Part shown: positions 44,191 through 52,282 of the stretch, in pieces | Layout of the letters: every line of letters starts with the position of its first letter | Numbering within the stretch: the stretch's first letter is position 1 | The notes under the pieces: generated by a model | Told to the model about the DNA's origin: nothing | Databases searched by the model: none | What the model saw: the letters and a program-made list of their open reading frames with translations, nothing else | Position numbers and translations under genes: made by a program | DNA from: Blastococcus sp. TF02-09 | GTDB taxonomy: Bacteria > Actinomycetota > Actinomycetes > Mycobacteriales > Geodermatophilaceae | Direction of reading: 5' to 3' | Assembly (NCBI RefSeq): GCF_003319105.1 | Contig: NZ_QOHH01000002.1 | Location: forward strand, 372,001-436,000 | DNA: 64,000 nucleotides

Positions 44191-44278
44191 ACGCGCGCAA
44201 CGCAGCGGGCCCGGCTGCCCCATCCGATGGGGTGCCACCGAGGTGTACGCGACCGGGGACGTGCGTAGCGTGCTGGAG

Positions 44279-45073
44279 GTGAGACTGCCCTCGATCCCCG
44301 GCCCCTCCGACGTCGTCGCCGCCGTCACCGGTGCGCGCGACGGGGTCGCCGACGCCCTGGCGCTGGTCCCGCGGGCCGCCTCGGTGCTGGGCCGGGTGGA
44401 GGAGCTGCTCGACCAGGTGTCGTCGCTGCTGGCCCGGGTCGACGGCGTGGTGGACCGCGCCGACGCGCTGATCGCGGGGGTCGCCCGTACCAACGACAAG
44501 GCCGATTCGGCGATCGAGGCGGTGGACCGCACCAACGACAAGGCCGACGCCGCCATCGATGCGGTGGGCCGCACGAACGACAAGGCCGACGCCGCGATCG
44601 AGGCCGTCGACAGCACGAACACCAAGGCGGACGCGGCCATCGAGGCCGTCGGGCGGACCAACGACAGGGCCGACGCCGCCATCGGCGAGGTCGAGGGGAC
44701 GTCGTCCCGCGCGGACGCCCTCGTCGGCCGAGCGGAGGGCATGGTCGGCCGGGTGGAGCCGATCGTCGACGACTACACGCCGGTGCTCACCGCGCTCGCC
44801 CCGTCGATGCGCCGGCTGGCCGCGAGCCTCGAGCCGCACGAGGTCGAGGCCATGGTCACCCTGATCGACCGGCTGCCCCAGCTCATCACGCACCTGGACG
44901 AGGACATCCTGCCGGTCCTCGAGTCCCTCGGGGACGTCGGCCCGAACCTGGCCGACCTGGTCGACACGGTCCAGGACATGCGCCAGGTCGTGAAGGGCTT
45001 CCCGGGCTCTCGCCTCTTCCGCCGCCGTGGGGCGGAGGAGATCGCCGAGGAGGAAGCCCGGGACGGGCAGTAG
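44279..45073 (+). CDS. Coiled-coil protein with five to six 14-residue repeats
   Basis: 264 residues. After a short N-terminal helix (about 1-65) come tandem 14-residue units: RTNDKADAAIEAVG-like, five clear copies at residues 70-139 and a sixth degraded copy. Fourteen residues are two heptads, so a continuous parallel coiled coil is expected, like phage-tail or MCE-associated/DUF948-type helical rods. A C-terminal region with IDRLPQLITHLDEDILPVLESL follows. No membrane segment. GTG at 44279 has TAGCGT seven bases upstream. No family named. Confidence 0.75.
   Translation: MRLPSIPGPSDVVAAVTGARDGVADALALVPRAASVLGRVEELLDQVSSLLARVDGVVDRADALIAGVARTNDKADSAIEAVDRTNDKADAAIDAVGRTNDKADAAIEAVDSTNTKADAAIEAVGRTNDRADAAIGEVEGTSSRADALVGRAEGMVGRVEPIVDDYTPVLTALAPSMRRLAASLEPHEVEAMVTLIDRLPQLITHLDEDILPVLESLGDVGPNLADLVDTVQDMRQVVKGFPGSRLFRRRGAEEIAEEEARDGQ
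44486..44737 (+). repeat. 42-bp tandem repeats inside the coiled-coil gene
   Basis: Units begin at 44486, 44528, 44570, 44612 and 44654, and a decayed unit at 44696. Each starts with codons for (R/S)TN(D/T)(K/R)AD. Units 2 and 3 are the most alike, so copy number could vary between strains. Confidence 0.8.
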
Positions 45074-45076
45074 CGC

Positions 45077-45526
45077 TCAGTCGCCGGCGCCGGGGCCGGT
45101 CTCCGTCGGGTAGCCCAGCGCGCGGACGACGTCGCCGATGCGCTCGTAGACGTCACCCTCGGGCAGCCTCTCCAGCTCGGCCGCGACGGCGTCGGGAGCG
45201 CGGTGGTCGCGCGCCGCCTCGACCAGCCCGGCGCCGGTGCTCGGGAAGTCCGCGCGGTCCAGCCACCGGGCCAGCTCGGCGCGGGCGGCCACCGCACCGG
45301 CGTCCATGCCCACCGGCGTCCCGCCGACCAGCGTGCCGGTCGGGTCGGCGGTCAGGTCCGGCTCCCCCTCGGCGGTGGGCTCGACCTCGCGCCATTCCTC
45401 GGAGCGGGTGGCCCGCTCCCCCTTGAGCATCCCCTGGATCTCGTGCTCGAGCTCCTCGTCGACCCGGGGGTTGTGCTTCGTGCTCCGTGCGCTGACGCCG
45501 GCGAAGGCGTCATCGGACTCGGTCAC
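45077..45526 (-). CDS. DUF2795 domain protein
   Basis: 149 residues. The C-terminal 65 are a DUF2795 domain (ELARWLDRADFPSTGAGLVEAA to LERLPEGDVYERIGDVVRALG); the N-terminal half is charged and disordered with a HNPRVDEELEHEIQGMLKGE helix. The family is typical of actinobacteria and predicted to bind small partners; role unknown. GTG at 45526. It ends 3 bases from the convergent coiled-coil gene. Confidence 0.82.
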   Translation of the reverse strand: MTESDDAFAGVSARSTKHNPRVDEELEHEIQGMLKGERATRSEEWREVEPTAEGEPDLTADPTGTLVGGTPVGMDAGAVAARAELARWLDRADFPSTGAGLVEAARDHRAPDAVAAELERLPEGDVYERIGDVVRALGYPTETGPGAGD

Positions 45527-45564
45527 GTCGTCTCCTGTCTGTTGCCCCGGCGGTGCCGGGGAGA

Positions 45565-45774
45565 TCAGTCCTTGTGCAGCGCGGAGGGCTTGTGCACCGC
45601 GGTGCCGCCGCTCTTCTCGCTCTTGACCTCGTACTGCGGGTCGTCCTTGCTGGCCTTCACCTTCCGGCCGGCCGCTTCCGTGTCCGAGGTGATCTTCCGT
45701 TGGACGGTGCCCTCGGCCTCGCCCCCGTGGCTCTTCCAGGTGACGTGGTCACCCTTCGTGAACTCGTCTGCCAT
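45565..45774 (-). CDS. DUF2945 (HVA1-like) small protein
   Basis: 69 residues, strongly hydrophilic: MADEFTKGDHVTWKSHGGEA then a KVKASKDDPQYEVKSEKSGG strand-turn region. This is the DUF2945/hypervirulence-associated TUDOR-like family found in many actinobacteria. ATG at 45774 is selected over the longer frame because GAGGAG lies nine bases upstream. Function unknown. Confidence 0.85.
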   Translation of the reverse strand: MADEFTKGDHVTWKSHGGEAEGTVQRKITSDTEAAGRKVKASKDDPQYEVKSEKSGGTAVHKPSALHKD

Positions 45775-46072
45775 GACCGGCTCCTCGCGTTCGTGGACGG
45801 TGCTGGGCTGCTCGTGCCCGCCGCGGGTCTGCGACACACATGCGCCGGCGCGCCCGCTCGATCACCCGTTCGGGACGCAGGCTCACCCGTGCGGGCGCTG
45901 TCACGGCGTCCGCGGTCACCTAGCGTGGTCATCGACGGAGAACGCGCCGTCGCCGCGTGCAGGCAGGCCGATCGCCCCTCACGCTGCGTGACGCGCGCCG
46001 TCCGCGATCGCCGGCCCGGTCGACCCCATTCCCCCGGGGACGGCCGGGTCGGCCCCGCACTAACCTCCAGGC

Positions 46073-46876
46073 GTGTCCTCCCCCGCCGGCCCACCCCTGG
46101 ACGGACCCCTGGACGACGGCCTGCGTGCCGTCGACGTCCTCACCGTCGCCGCGGTCACCGACGTCACGCCCTCGGTCCGCCGGGTACTGCTCACCGGGCA
46201 CCCGGACGCCGTCGCCGCCGCCGGGCCCACGGTCAACCTGCTCGTGCCGCGGGTGGGCGACGCCGAGCCCAGCTGGCCGCGCATCCAGCGCGACGGCCGC
46301 ATCGTGTGGCCGCAGGGCAGCCACGGGGTCGCGCTGCGCAGCTACACCGCACGCCGCCAGGACCCCGCGGCCGGGGAGATCGAGATCGACTTCGTGCTGC
46401 ACGGCGACGGCCCGGCCGCCGCCTGGGCCGCTGCCGCCGCTCCCGGCTCGCTGCTCGCCGTCGCGGGCGCGGCGTCCCTGGCCGAGCGCCCGGCCGGCTG
46501 GCTGCTGCTGGCCGGTGACGAGACCGCGCTGCCGGCCATCAGCCGGCTGCTGGCCGGCGCCGACCCGGGGACGACGGGCGTCGCGATCCTCGAGGTCGCG
46601 GGCCCGGAGGAGGAGCAGCCGCTCGCCGCACCGCCAGGGATCGCGGTGCACTGGCTGCACCGGAACGGCACGCCCCCGGGCGAGGGAACGCTGCTGGTGG
46701 ATGCCGTGGCCGCTCTCGAGCCGCCGGCCACCGATGACGTGTTCGCCTGGGTCGGCGCGGAGTCCGCCGCCGTCCGCGCCATCCGGGCGGACCTGCGCGG
46801 CCGGTGGGGGCTGGGGCGCGCCCAGCACCACGCGATCGGCTACTGGCGGCGCGGGCGCGCCATGGCGCCCGCGTGA
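46073..46876 (+). CDS. Siderophore-interacting FAD-binding reductase (SIP family)
   Basis: 267-residue member of the SIP/ViuB ferric-siderophore reductase family: FAD site RSYTARR (89-95), then FVLHGDGPAAAWAAAA, and LLLAGDETALPAISRLL for the NAD(P)H side. Usually reduces ferric siderophores; here it is the first gene of an arsenic-resistance operon. GTG at 46073 has TAACCT six bases upstream (leaderless). Its stop overlaps the ACR3 GTG by 4 bases. Substrate inferred only from family. Confidence 0.85.
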   Translation: MSSPAGPPLDGPLDDGLRAVDVLTVAAVTDVTPSVRRVLLTGHPDAVAAAGPTVNLLVPRVGDAEPSWPRIQRDGRIVWPQGSHGVALRSYTARRQDPAAGEIEIDFVLHGDGPAAAWAAAAAPGSLLAVAGAASLAERPAGWLLLAGDETALPAISRLLAGADPGTTGVAILEVAGPEEEQPLAAPPGIAVHWLHRNGTPPGEGTLLVDAVAALEPPATDDVFAWVGAESAAVRAIRADLRGRWGLGRAQHHAIGYWRRGRAMAPA

Positions 46877-47997
46877 GCGACGCCGTCCGGGAGACGGCCC
46901 GCTCCGACGTCCCCGCCGACGCACCCGTCCTGCAGCGGCTGTCGACGCCGGACAGGTTCCTGCCGGTCTGGATCCTGGCGGCGATGGCACTGGGACTGGC
47001 GCTCGGCCGGTGGGTCCCGGGTCTGGACGACGCCCTGTCCGCCGTCGAGATCGGCGACGTGAGTCTGCCGATCGCGGTCGGGCTGCTGCTGATGATGTAC
47101 CCGGTGCTGGCCAAGGTCCGGTACTCCGAACTCGACCGCGTGACCGGCGACCGGCGACTGCTCCTCGCCAGCCTGGCGCTCAACTGGCTCGTCGGTCCGG
47201 CGCTGATGTTCGCGCTGGCCTGGGCGCTGCTGCCCGACCAGGGGGATTACCGGACCGGCCTGGTCATCGTCGGGCTGGCGCGCTGCATCGCCATGGTCCT
47301 GATCTGGAACGACCTCTCCTGCGGCGACCGCGAGGCCGCCGCCGTCCTGGTGGCCCTCAACTCGGTCTTCCAGATCGTCGCCTTCGCCGCGCTGGGCTTG
47401 TTCTACCTGCAGGTGCTGCCCGGCTGGCTCGGTCTGCCCACGACGTCGGCCGAGTTCAGCGTCGGCGCGATCGTCGTGTCGGTGCTGGTCTTCCTCGGCA
47501 TCCCGCTGGTCGCCGGCTGCCTCACCCGGTCCATCGGCGAGCGGCGCCGCGGCCACGCCTGGTACGAGGGCACGTTCCTGCCCCGCATCGGCCCGGTCGC
47601 CCTCTACGGCCTGCTCGTCACGATCGTCATGCTCTTCGCGCTGCAGGGCGACGCCCTCACGTCGAACCCGTGGGACGTCGCCCGCATCGCACTGCCGCTG
47701 CTGGCGTACTTCGCGCTCATGTTCGGCGGTTCCTTCCTCCTGGGCATGCGGCTGGGCCTCGGCTACGCCAGGACCGCGACGCTCGCCTTCACCGCCGCGG
47801 GCAACAACTTCGAGCTGGCCATCGCGGTCGCGATCGGCACCTTCGGCGTCACCAGCGGTCAGGCGCTGGCCGGCGTCGTCGGCCCGCTCATCGAGGTGCC
47901 CGTGCTGGTGGCGCTCGTGCACGTCTCCCTCCGGGCGGCCCGGCGCTGGTTCCCGGGCGATCCCACCGTCCCCGCGACCCTGCGGAGTGCCCGATGA
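46873..47997 (+). CDS. acr3: Arsenite efflux permease ACR3
   Basis: 374 residues, ten predicted membrane helices. ACR3 hallmarks: VGLARCIAMVLIWNDLSCGD with the conserved functional Cys in the TM4-5 region, and AAGNNFELAIAVAIGTFG. Exports arsenite/antimonite. GTG at 46873 overlaps the SIP stop, and its TGA overlaps the arsC ATG. No ArsR repressor gene is adjacent. Confidence 0.93.
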   Translation: MSDAVRETARSDVPADAPVLQRLSTPDRFLPVWILAAMALGLALGRWVPGLDDALSAVEIGDVSLPIAVGLLLMMYPVLAKVRYSELDRVTGDRRLLLASLALNWLVGPALMFALAWALLPDQGDYRTGLVIVGLARCIAMVLIWNDLSCGDREAAAVLVALNSVFQIVAFAALGLFYLQVLPGWLGLPTTSAEFSVGAIVVSVLVFLGIPLVAGCLTRSIGERRRGHAWYEGTFLPRIGPVALYGLLVTIVMLFALQGDALTSNPWDVARIALPLLAYFALMFGGSFLLGMRLGLGYARTATLAFTAAGNNFELAIAVAIGTFGVTSGQALAGVVGPLIEVPVLVALVHVSLRAARRWFPGDPTVPATLRSAR

Positions 47998-48386
47998 CCC
48001 CCAGCGTCCTGTTCGTCTGCGTCCACAACGCCGGCCGCTCGCAGATGGCCGCGGGCTGGCTGCGGCACCTGGCCGGGTACGCCGTCGAGGTCCGCTCCGC
48101 CGGGTCCCTGCCCGGGGACCAGGTCAACCCGGCCGCCGTCCAGGCCATGGCCGAGGTCGGGATCGACATCTCCGACCAGCGACCGAAGGTGCTCACCACC
48201 GACGCCGTCGAGGCCTCCGACGTCGTCATCACCATGGGCTGCGGTGACGCCTGCCCGGTCTTCCCCGGCACGCGCTACCTGGACTGGCAGCTGGACGACC
48301 CCGCCGGCCGAGGGGTCGAGGCGGTGCGCCCCATCCGCGACGAGATCGAGGCGCGCGTCCGCGGCCTGCTCGCGGAGCTCCGCTGA
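47994..48386 (+). CDS. arsC: Arsenate reductase ArsC (low-molecular-weight phosphatase fold)
   Basis: 130 residues. The phosphate loop CVHNAGRS has the nucleophile C9 and R15 (CX5R); further cysteines C83 and C87 (MGCGDACPVF) could relay the disulfide. Reduces arsenate to arsenite for export by ACR3. The reductant may be thioredoxin or mycothiol/mycoredoxin; mycothiol genes (mshA, mshD) are in this window but the coupling is not decided by sequence. Coupled to acr3 by a 4-base overlap. Confidence 0.92.
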   Translation: MTPSVLFVCVHNAGRSQMAAGWLRHLAGYAVEVRSAGSLPGDQVNPAAVQAMAEVGIDISDQRPKVLTTDAVEASDVVITMGCGDACPVFPGTRYLDWQLDDPAGRGVEAVRPIRDEIEARVRGLLAELR

Positions 48387-48457
48387 CGCGCAGCCGTCCA
48401 GCCGATTCACAGGTAGCGTCCAGAACGACCTCAGCAGGCACCGGCACGCTCCTTGTC

Positions 48458-49213
48458 ATGACGGCACCCGCGCGCAGCACCGGAGGATCCGTGCCCGGCA
48501 GTTCGCAGACCCGCGCACCCGAGGCGCGACTGCTCGTGGTCGACGACGAGCCCAACATCCGCGAGCTGCTCTCGGCGAGCCTGCGCTACGCGGGCTTCGA
48601 GGTGGCCACGGCCGCCGACGGCCAGCAGGCGCTCGCCCTGGCGGAGTCCTTCCGGCCCGACCTGCTCGTGCTGGACGTGATGATGCCCGGGCTCGACGGC
48701 TTCGGCGTCGTCCGCCGGATGCGGGAGTCCGGACGGCGCACCCCGGTCGTCTTCCTGACCGCGCGGGACGCGGCCGAGGACAAGGTGTCCGGGCTGACCC
48801 TCGGCGGCGACGACTACGTGACCAAGCCGTTCAGCCTCGACGAGGTGATCGCCCGCATCCGCGCGGTGCTGCGGCGCACCACCGGCGCCCAGCAGGCGGC
48901 CGAGGCGCCGCGGCTGACCTTCGCCGACATCGAGCTGGACGAGGAGAGCCACGAGGTCATCAAGGCGGGCACGCTGATCAGCCTGTCGCCGACGGAGTTC
49001 AAGCTGCTGCGGTACCTGATGGCCAACGCCGGGCGGGTGCTGTCGAAGGCGCAGATCCTCGACCACGTGTGGAACTACGACTTCAACGGCGAGGCGAACG
49101 TCGTCGAGTCCTACATCTCCTACCTGCGCCGCAAGATCGACACGACCGAACCCCGCCTGCTGCACACCATCCGGGGGGTCGGCTACACGCTCCGCCTGCC
49201 GCGGGGAGCATGA
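48458..49213 (+). CDS. phoP: PhoP-type response regulator (M. tuberculosis PhoPR class)
   Basis: 251 residues. After a disordered N-terminus, the receiver runs from RLLVVDDEPNIRELLS with D73 (LVLDVMMPGLDGFGV) and YVTKPFS; the winged helix has TEFKLLRYLMANAGRVLSK and NVVESYISYLRRKID. Alignment by eye with M. tuberculosis PhoP is close over the whole length (EARxLVVDDExNI, GGDDYVTKPFSL, LTFADIELDEE). That protein controls acid/envelope genes, not phosphate. ATG at 48458; TAGCGT near 48413 is a candidate -10. Confidence 0.85.
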   Translation: MTAPARSTGGSVPGSSQTRAPEARLLVVDDEPNIRELLSASLRYAGFEVATAADGQQALALAESFRPDLLVLDVMMPGLDGFGVVRRMRESGRRTPVVFLTARDAAEDKVSGLTLGGDDYVTKPFSLDEVIARIRAVLRRTTGAQQAAEAPRLTFADIELDEESHEVIKAGTLISLSPTEFKLLRYLMANAGRVLSKAQILDHVWNYDFNGEANVVESYISYLRRKIDTTEPRLLHTIRGVGYTLRLPRGA

Positions 49214-50721
49214 CCGCAGCCGCTCCGACCCCGGTCCGCAGCGGCCACGTGCCGCTGCGGGTCACCCTCGTCGCCCTGCTCGTCGCGCTGGTCGCCCTGG
49301 CCCTGCTCGCGACCGGGTTCGCCACGACGTCCCTGCTGCGCGACTACCTCACCGACGAGCAGGACGACGCCCTGCGGTCGGCGGTCAGCCAGGTGGGCGT
49401 GCAGGAGTACCGGGCGTGCCGCGAGGGCGGGTACTCGTCACCGGGACCGCGCGCTGCGTACTACGGGTGCTACGGCCCCGGCGCGGACGAGGTGGTGGAC
49501 CTCCAGGGTCCCCGGGACCCGGACGCCATCCCCGACGTCGACCCGTCGCGCATGGACGCCGGCAACTACCGGCACGACGCCGTCACGGTCCGCGCCGAGG
49601 ACGGGACGAGCTGGCGGCTCATGACCGGCCAGCTCCCTGACGGCTACACCCTGGTCGTCGGCATCGACCTGGAGGACGACGAGAAGGCGATCAGCCGGCT
49701 CGTGCGCATCGAGGTGATCGTCGGCCTCGCCGTCCTCGCTCTGCTCGGCGTCGCGGGGTACCTGCTGGTCCGCAACAGCCTGCGCCCGCTGGCCGAGGTC
49801 GAGCGCACCGCCCGGGCGATCGCCGCGGGCGACCTCTCCCAGCGCGTGCCCGAGGGCGACCAGCGCACCGAGGTGGGCCGGCTGTCCACCGCGCTCAACG
49901 GCATGCTGGCCCGCATCGAGAGCGCGTTCCGCGCGCAGCAGGCGTCCGAGGCCGAGGCCCGCGGCTCCGAGGAGAAGATGCGCCGCTTCGTCGCCGACGC
50001 CAGCCACGAACTGCGCACCCCCCTGACGTCGATCCGCGGGTTCGCCGAGCTCTACCGGCAGGGCGCCGTCGGCTCCGACGAGGAGGTCGCGCGGCTGATG
50101 TCCCGCATCGAGGCCGAGGGCTCCCGGATGGGCGTCCTGGTGGAGGACCTCCTCCTGCTCGCCCGGCTCGACCAGCGCCGTCCGCTCTCCCTCACCCCGG
50201 TCGACCTCGCGGCCCTCGCGGGTGACGCCGTCCACGACGCCCGCGCCGTGCAGCCCGACCGGCCGATCACCCTGCACCTGGACGAGTCGCTCACCGACGT
50301 CCCCGTCGTGATCGGCGACGAGGGCCGGCTGCGCCAGGTGATCGGCAACCTGGTGACCAACGCCCTCACCCACACCCCGCCGGGCACGCGGGTCAACGTC
50401 TCCATCGGCCAGGACGGCGACGGCGACGTGCTGCTGCTGCGGGTGAGCGACGAGGGGCCGGGCATGGACGCCGCCGACGCGGCACGGGCCTTCGAGCGGT
50501 TCTACCGGGCCGACACCTCGCGCACCCGCAGCGGCGAGGGCGCCGAGGCGGGTGGGAGCGGACTCGGGCTGGCCATCGTCGCCTCGCTGGTCCAGGCGCA
50601 CGGCGGCACGATCGCGCTGGACACCGCACCGGGCCGCGGCGCCACCTTCACCGTCGGGCTGCACCGCGGCGGGCCACCGGCCGGCAGCGCCGCGGACGGG
50701 ACCGCCGACCGGCCCGGCTGA
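49210..50721 (+). CDS. phoR: Sensor histidine kinase paired with PhoP-type regulator
   Basis: 503 residues: membrane helices at about 19-41 and 167-187 enclose an extracytoplasmic sensor domain with two cysteines (C70, C87) and aromatic GAYYG-like residues. HAMP follows, then HisKA with H266 in DASHELRTPLTSI, and HATPase motifs (NLVTNALTHTPPG, DEGPGMD, GGSGLGLAIVASL). ATG at 49210 overlaps the phoP stop by 4 bases. Confidence 0.88.
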   Translation: MTAAAPTPVRSGHVPLRVTLVALLVALVALALLATGFATTSLLRDYLTDEQDDALRSAVSQVGVQEYRACREGGYSSPGPRAAYYGCYGPGADEVVDLQGPRDPDAIPDVDPSRMDAGNYRHDAVTVRAEDGTSWRLMTGQLPDGYTLVVGIDLEDDEKAISRLVRIEVIVGLAVLALLGVAGYLLVRNSLRPLAEVERTARAIAAGDLSQRVPEGDQRTEVGRLSTALNGMLARIESAFRAQQASEAEARGSEEKMRRFVADASHELRTPLTSIRGFAELYRQGAVGSDEEVARLMSRIEAEGSRMGVLVEDLLLLARLDQRRPLSLTPVDLAALAGDAVHDARAVQPDRPITLHLDESLTDVPVVIGDEGRLRQVIGNLVTNALTHTPPGTRVNVSIGQDGDGDVLLLRVSDEGPGMDAADAARAFERFYRADTSRTRSGEGAEAGGSGLGLAIVASLVQAHGGTIALDTAPGRGATFTVGLHRGGPPAGSAADGTADRPG

Positions 50722-50743
50722 GGCCGCCTGTCACCATTCGGAC

Positions 50744-51454
50744 GTGACTCCGAACGACAGCGGCGCCGCGCCGGACCCCGAGCTGCTGACCGCGACGACC
50801 GAGCTGGGCGACGCCCTCCGCGAGCTGATCGAGACCTCGGTGGTCACCACCGCGGCCGCCGGTGACGTCGCGGCCGCGGCCGAGCTGGTCCGCGCCGCCA
50901 CCGCCCGCATCGGCGCCGGCCGGCGCCCCGCCTCGCAGCTGCCCCGCCTGGACGACCCGTCGGAGGGCCGCCGGGTGTTCAACCCCGTCACCGGCATCGC
51001 CAACCCGATGGCGCCGCCGCTCGTGGTGCGCACCGACGGCGACGGCGTCGTCGCCGAGGCCACCCTGGGGCTGGCCTACGAGGGCCCGCCGAGCTTCGTG
51101 CACGGCGGGATGAGCGCGCTGTTCATGGACCAGATGCTGGGCAGCGCCGCCGGTGCCGCGGGCCTGTGGGGCATGACCGCCCACCTCGAGCTGGACTACC
51201 GCGGGCCCCTGCCGCTGGAGACGCCGCTGGTGCTGCGCGCCCGGGTGGAGTCGCACGAGGGCCGGAAGGCCTTCATCACCGGGACCATCGCGCGCGCCGC
51301 CGAGCCGGACACGGTCCTCGTCGAGGCGCGCGGGCTGTTCGTGATGCCCCGCCCCGAGAAGCAGGCTGCCTACTTCGGGGCCATCACCGACGCGAGCGGC
51401 AACTCCGCACCGCCGCGCCGTCCCGGTGACGCCACCGCGCTGCGGCTGGCCTGA
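50744..51454 (+). CDS. PaaI-type hot-dog thioesterase
   Basis: 236 residues. The C-terminal hot-dog domain has FVHGGMSALFMDQMLG (HGG motif) and LELDYRGPLPLETPLVLRARVES. It probably hydrolyses an acyl-CoA; substrate unknown. GTG at 50744 has CACCAT six bases upstream. A helical N-terminus (LRELIETSVVTTAAAGDVAA) is unlike minimal PaaI proteins and closer to the THEM4-like group. Confidence 0.83.
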   Translation: MTPNDSGAAPDPELLTATTELGDALRELIETSVVTTAAAGDVAAAAELVRAATARIGAGRRPASQLPRLDDPSEGRRVFNPVTGIANPMAPPLVVRTDGDGVVAEATLGLAYEGPPSFVHGGMSALFMDQMLGSAAGAAGLWGMTAHLELDYRGPLPLETPLVLRARVESHEGRKAFITGTIARAAEPDTVLVEARGLFVMPRPEKQAAYFGAITDASGNSAPPRRPGDATALRLA

Positions 51455-51458
51455 CCCC

Positions 51459-52196
51459 GTGGACGACGTCGCCGTCGCCGCCTCCGCCGCCCGAGCTGCC
51501 GCCCGCGTGCTCCTGGCGCTGCGGGCCGACGGCGCACTGACCGGCCGCGCCCTCGGCGACGCCGGCGACGCGGCCGCGCAGGAGGCGATCAGCGCCGTCC
51601 TGGCCGCCGAGCGCCCGGGGGACGCCGTGCTCAGCGAGGAGGCCGCCGACGACGAGCGCCGGCTGTCGGCCGACCGCGTGTGGATCGTCGACCCCCTCGA
51701 CGGCACCCGCGAGTACGGCGAGGCCGGTCGCACGGACTGGGCGGTGCACGTGGCGCTGTGGGCCGGGGGCGAGCTGGGCGCGTCCGCCGTCGCCCTGCCG
51801 GCGCTGGACCAGGTGCTGGTCACCGACCCCGCGCCGGCCCCGCCCGCGCGCCGGGACGGACCGGTCCGCATCGCGGTCAGCCGCACCCGCCCGCCGGCGG
51901 AGGCCGATGCCGTCGCCTCCGCCCTGGGCGGCGAGCTCGTGCCGATGGGATCGGCCGGCTACAAGGTGCTGGCCGTGGTGCGCGGCGAGGTCGACGCCTA
52001 CGTGCACTCCGGCGGCATGTACCAGTGGGACTCCGCGGCACCCGTCGCCGTCGCCCGCGCCACCGGCCTGGCGACGTCCCGGATCGACGGCACGCCGCTG
52101 GTCTACAACTCAGCCGGGCTCTCCCTGCCGGACCTGGTCGTCTGCCGCCCGGAGCTGGCAGGACCCATCCTGGCTGCGGCCCGCGCGGGGCGATAG
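51459..52196 (+). CDS. cysQ: 3'(2'),5'-bisphosphate nucleotidase CysQ (IMPase superfamily)
   Basis: Phosphatase that clears 3'-phosphoadenosine 5'-phosphate formed during sulfate assimilation. 245 residues with the lithium-sensitive phosphatase metal motifs: LSEEAADD (acidic), WIVDPLDGTREY and, near the C-terminus, GGMYQWDSAAPVAVA. GTG at 51459. Immediately upstream of cysD-cysN, which fixes its role better than general IMPase homology does. Confidence 0.88.
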   Translation: MDDVAVAASAARAAARVLLALRADGALTGRALGDAGDAAAQEAISAVLAAERPGDAVLSEEAADDERRLSADRVWIVDPLDGTREYGEAGRTDWAVHVALWAGGELGASAVALPALDQVLVTDPAPAPPARRDGPVRIAVSRTRPPAEADAVASALGGELVPMGSAGYKVLAVVRGEVDAYVHSGGMYQWDSAAPVAVARATGLATSRIDGTPLVYNSAGLSLPDLVVCRPELAGPILAAARAGR

Positions 52197-52225
52197 CGGA
52201 CACTGGGGGAATCCGCACCGCTCCG

Positions 52226-52282
52226 ATGGGGTTGGTGCCCAGGACGTGCCAGTCCCCGAACCCCGGAGTTCTCACCCCGTGA
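52226..52282 (+). CDS. Candidate upstream ORF overlapping the cysD start
   Basis: ATG at 52226 opens 18 codons with one cysteine codon (MGLVPRTCQSPNP...); its TGA (52280-52282) overlaps the cysD GTG (52279-52281) in the GTGA pattern. GGGGTT (52228-52233) can pair with AACCCC (52259-52264). Whether it is translated, and whether it senses sulfur supply, is unknown. Confidence 0.35.
   Translation: MGLVPRTCQSPNPGVLTP

Noticed and set aside
48387-48457. M. tuberculosis-type PhoP box (TCACAGC repeats) upstream of the phoP gene
   Set aside because: Only a single TTCACAG half-site is present; the partner at 11-bp spacing is missing.
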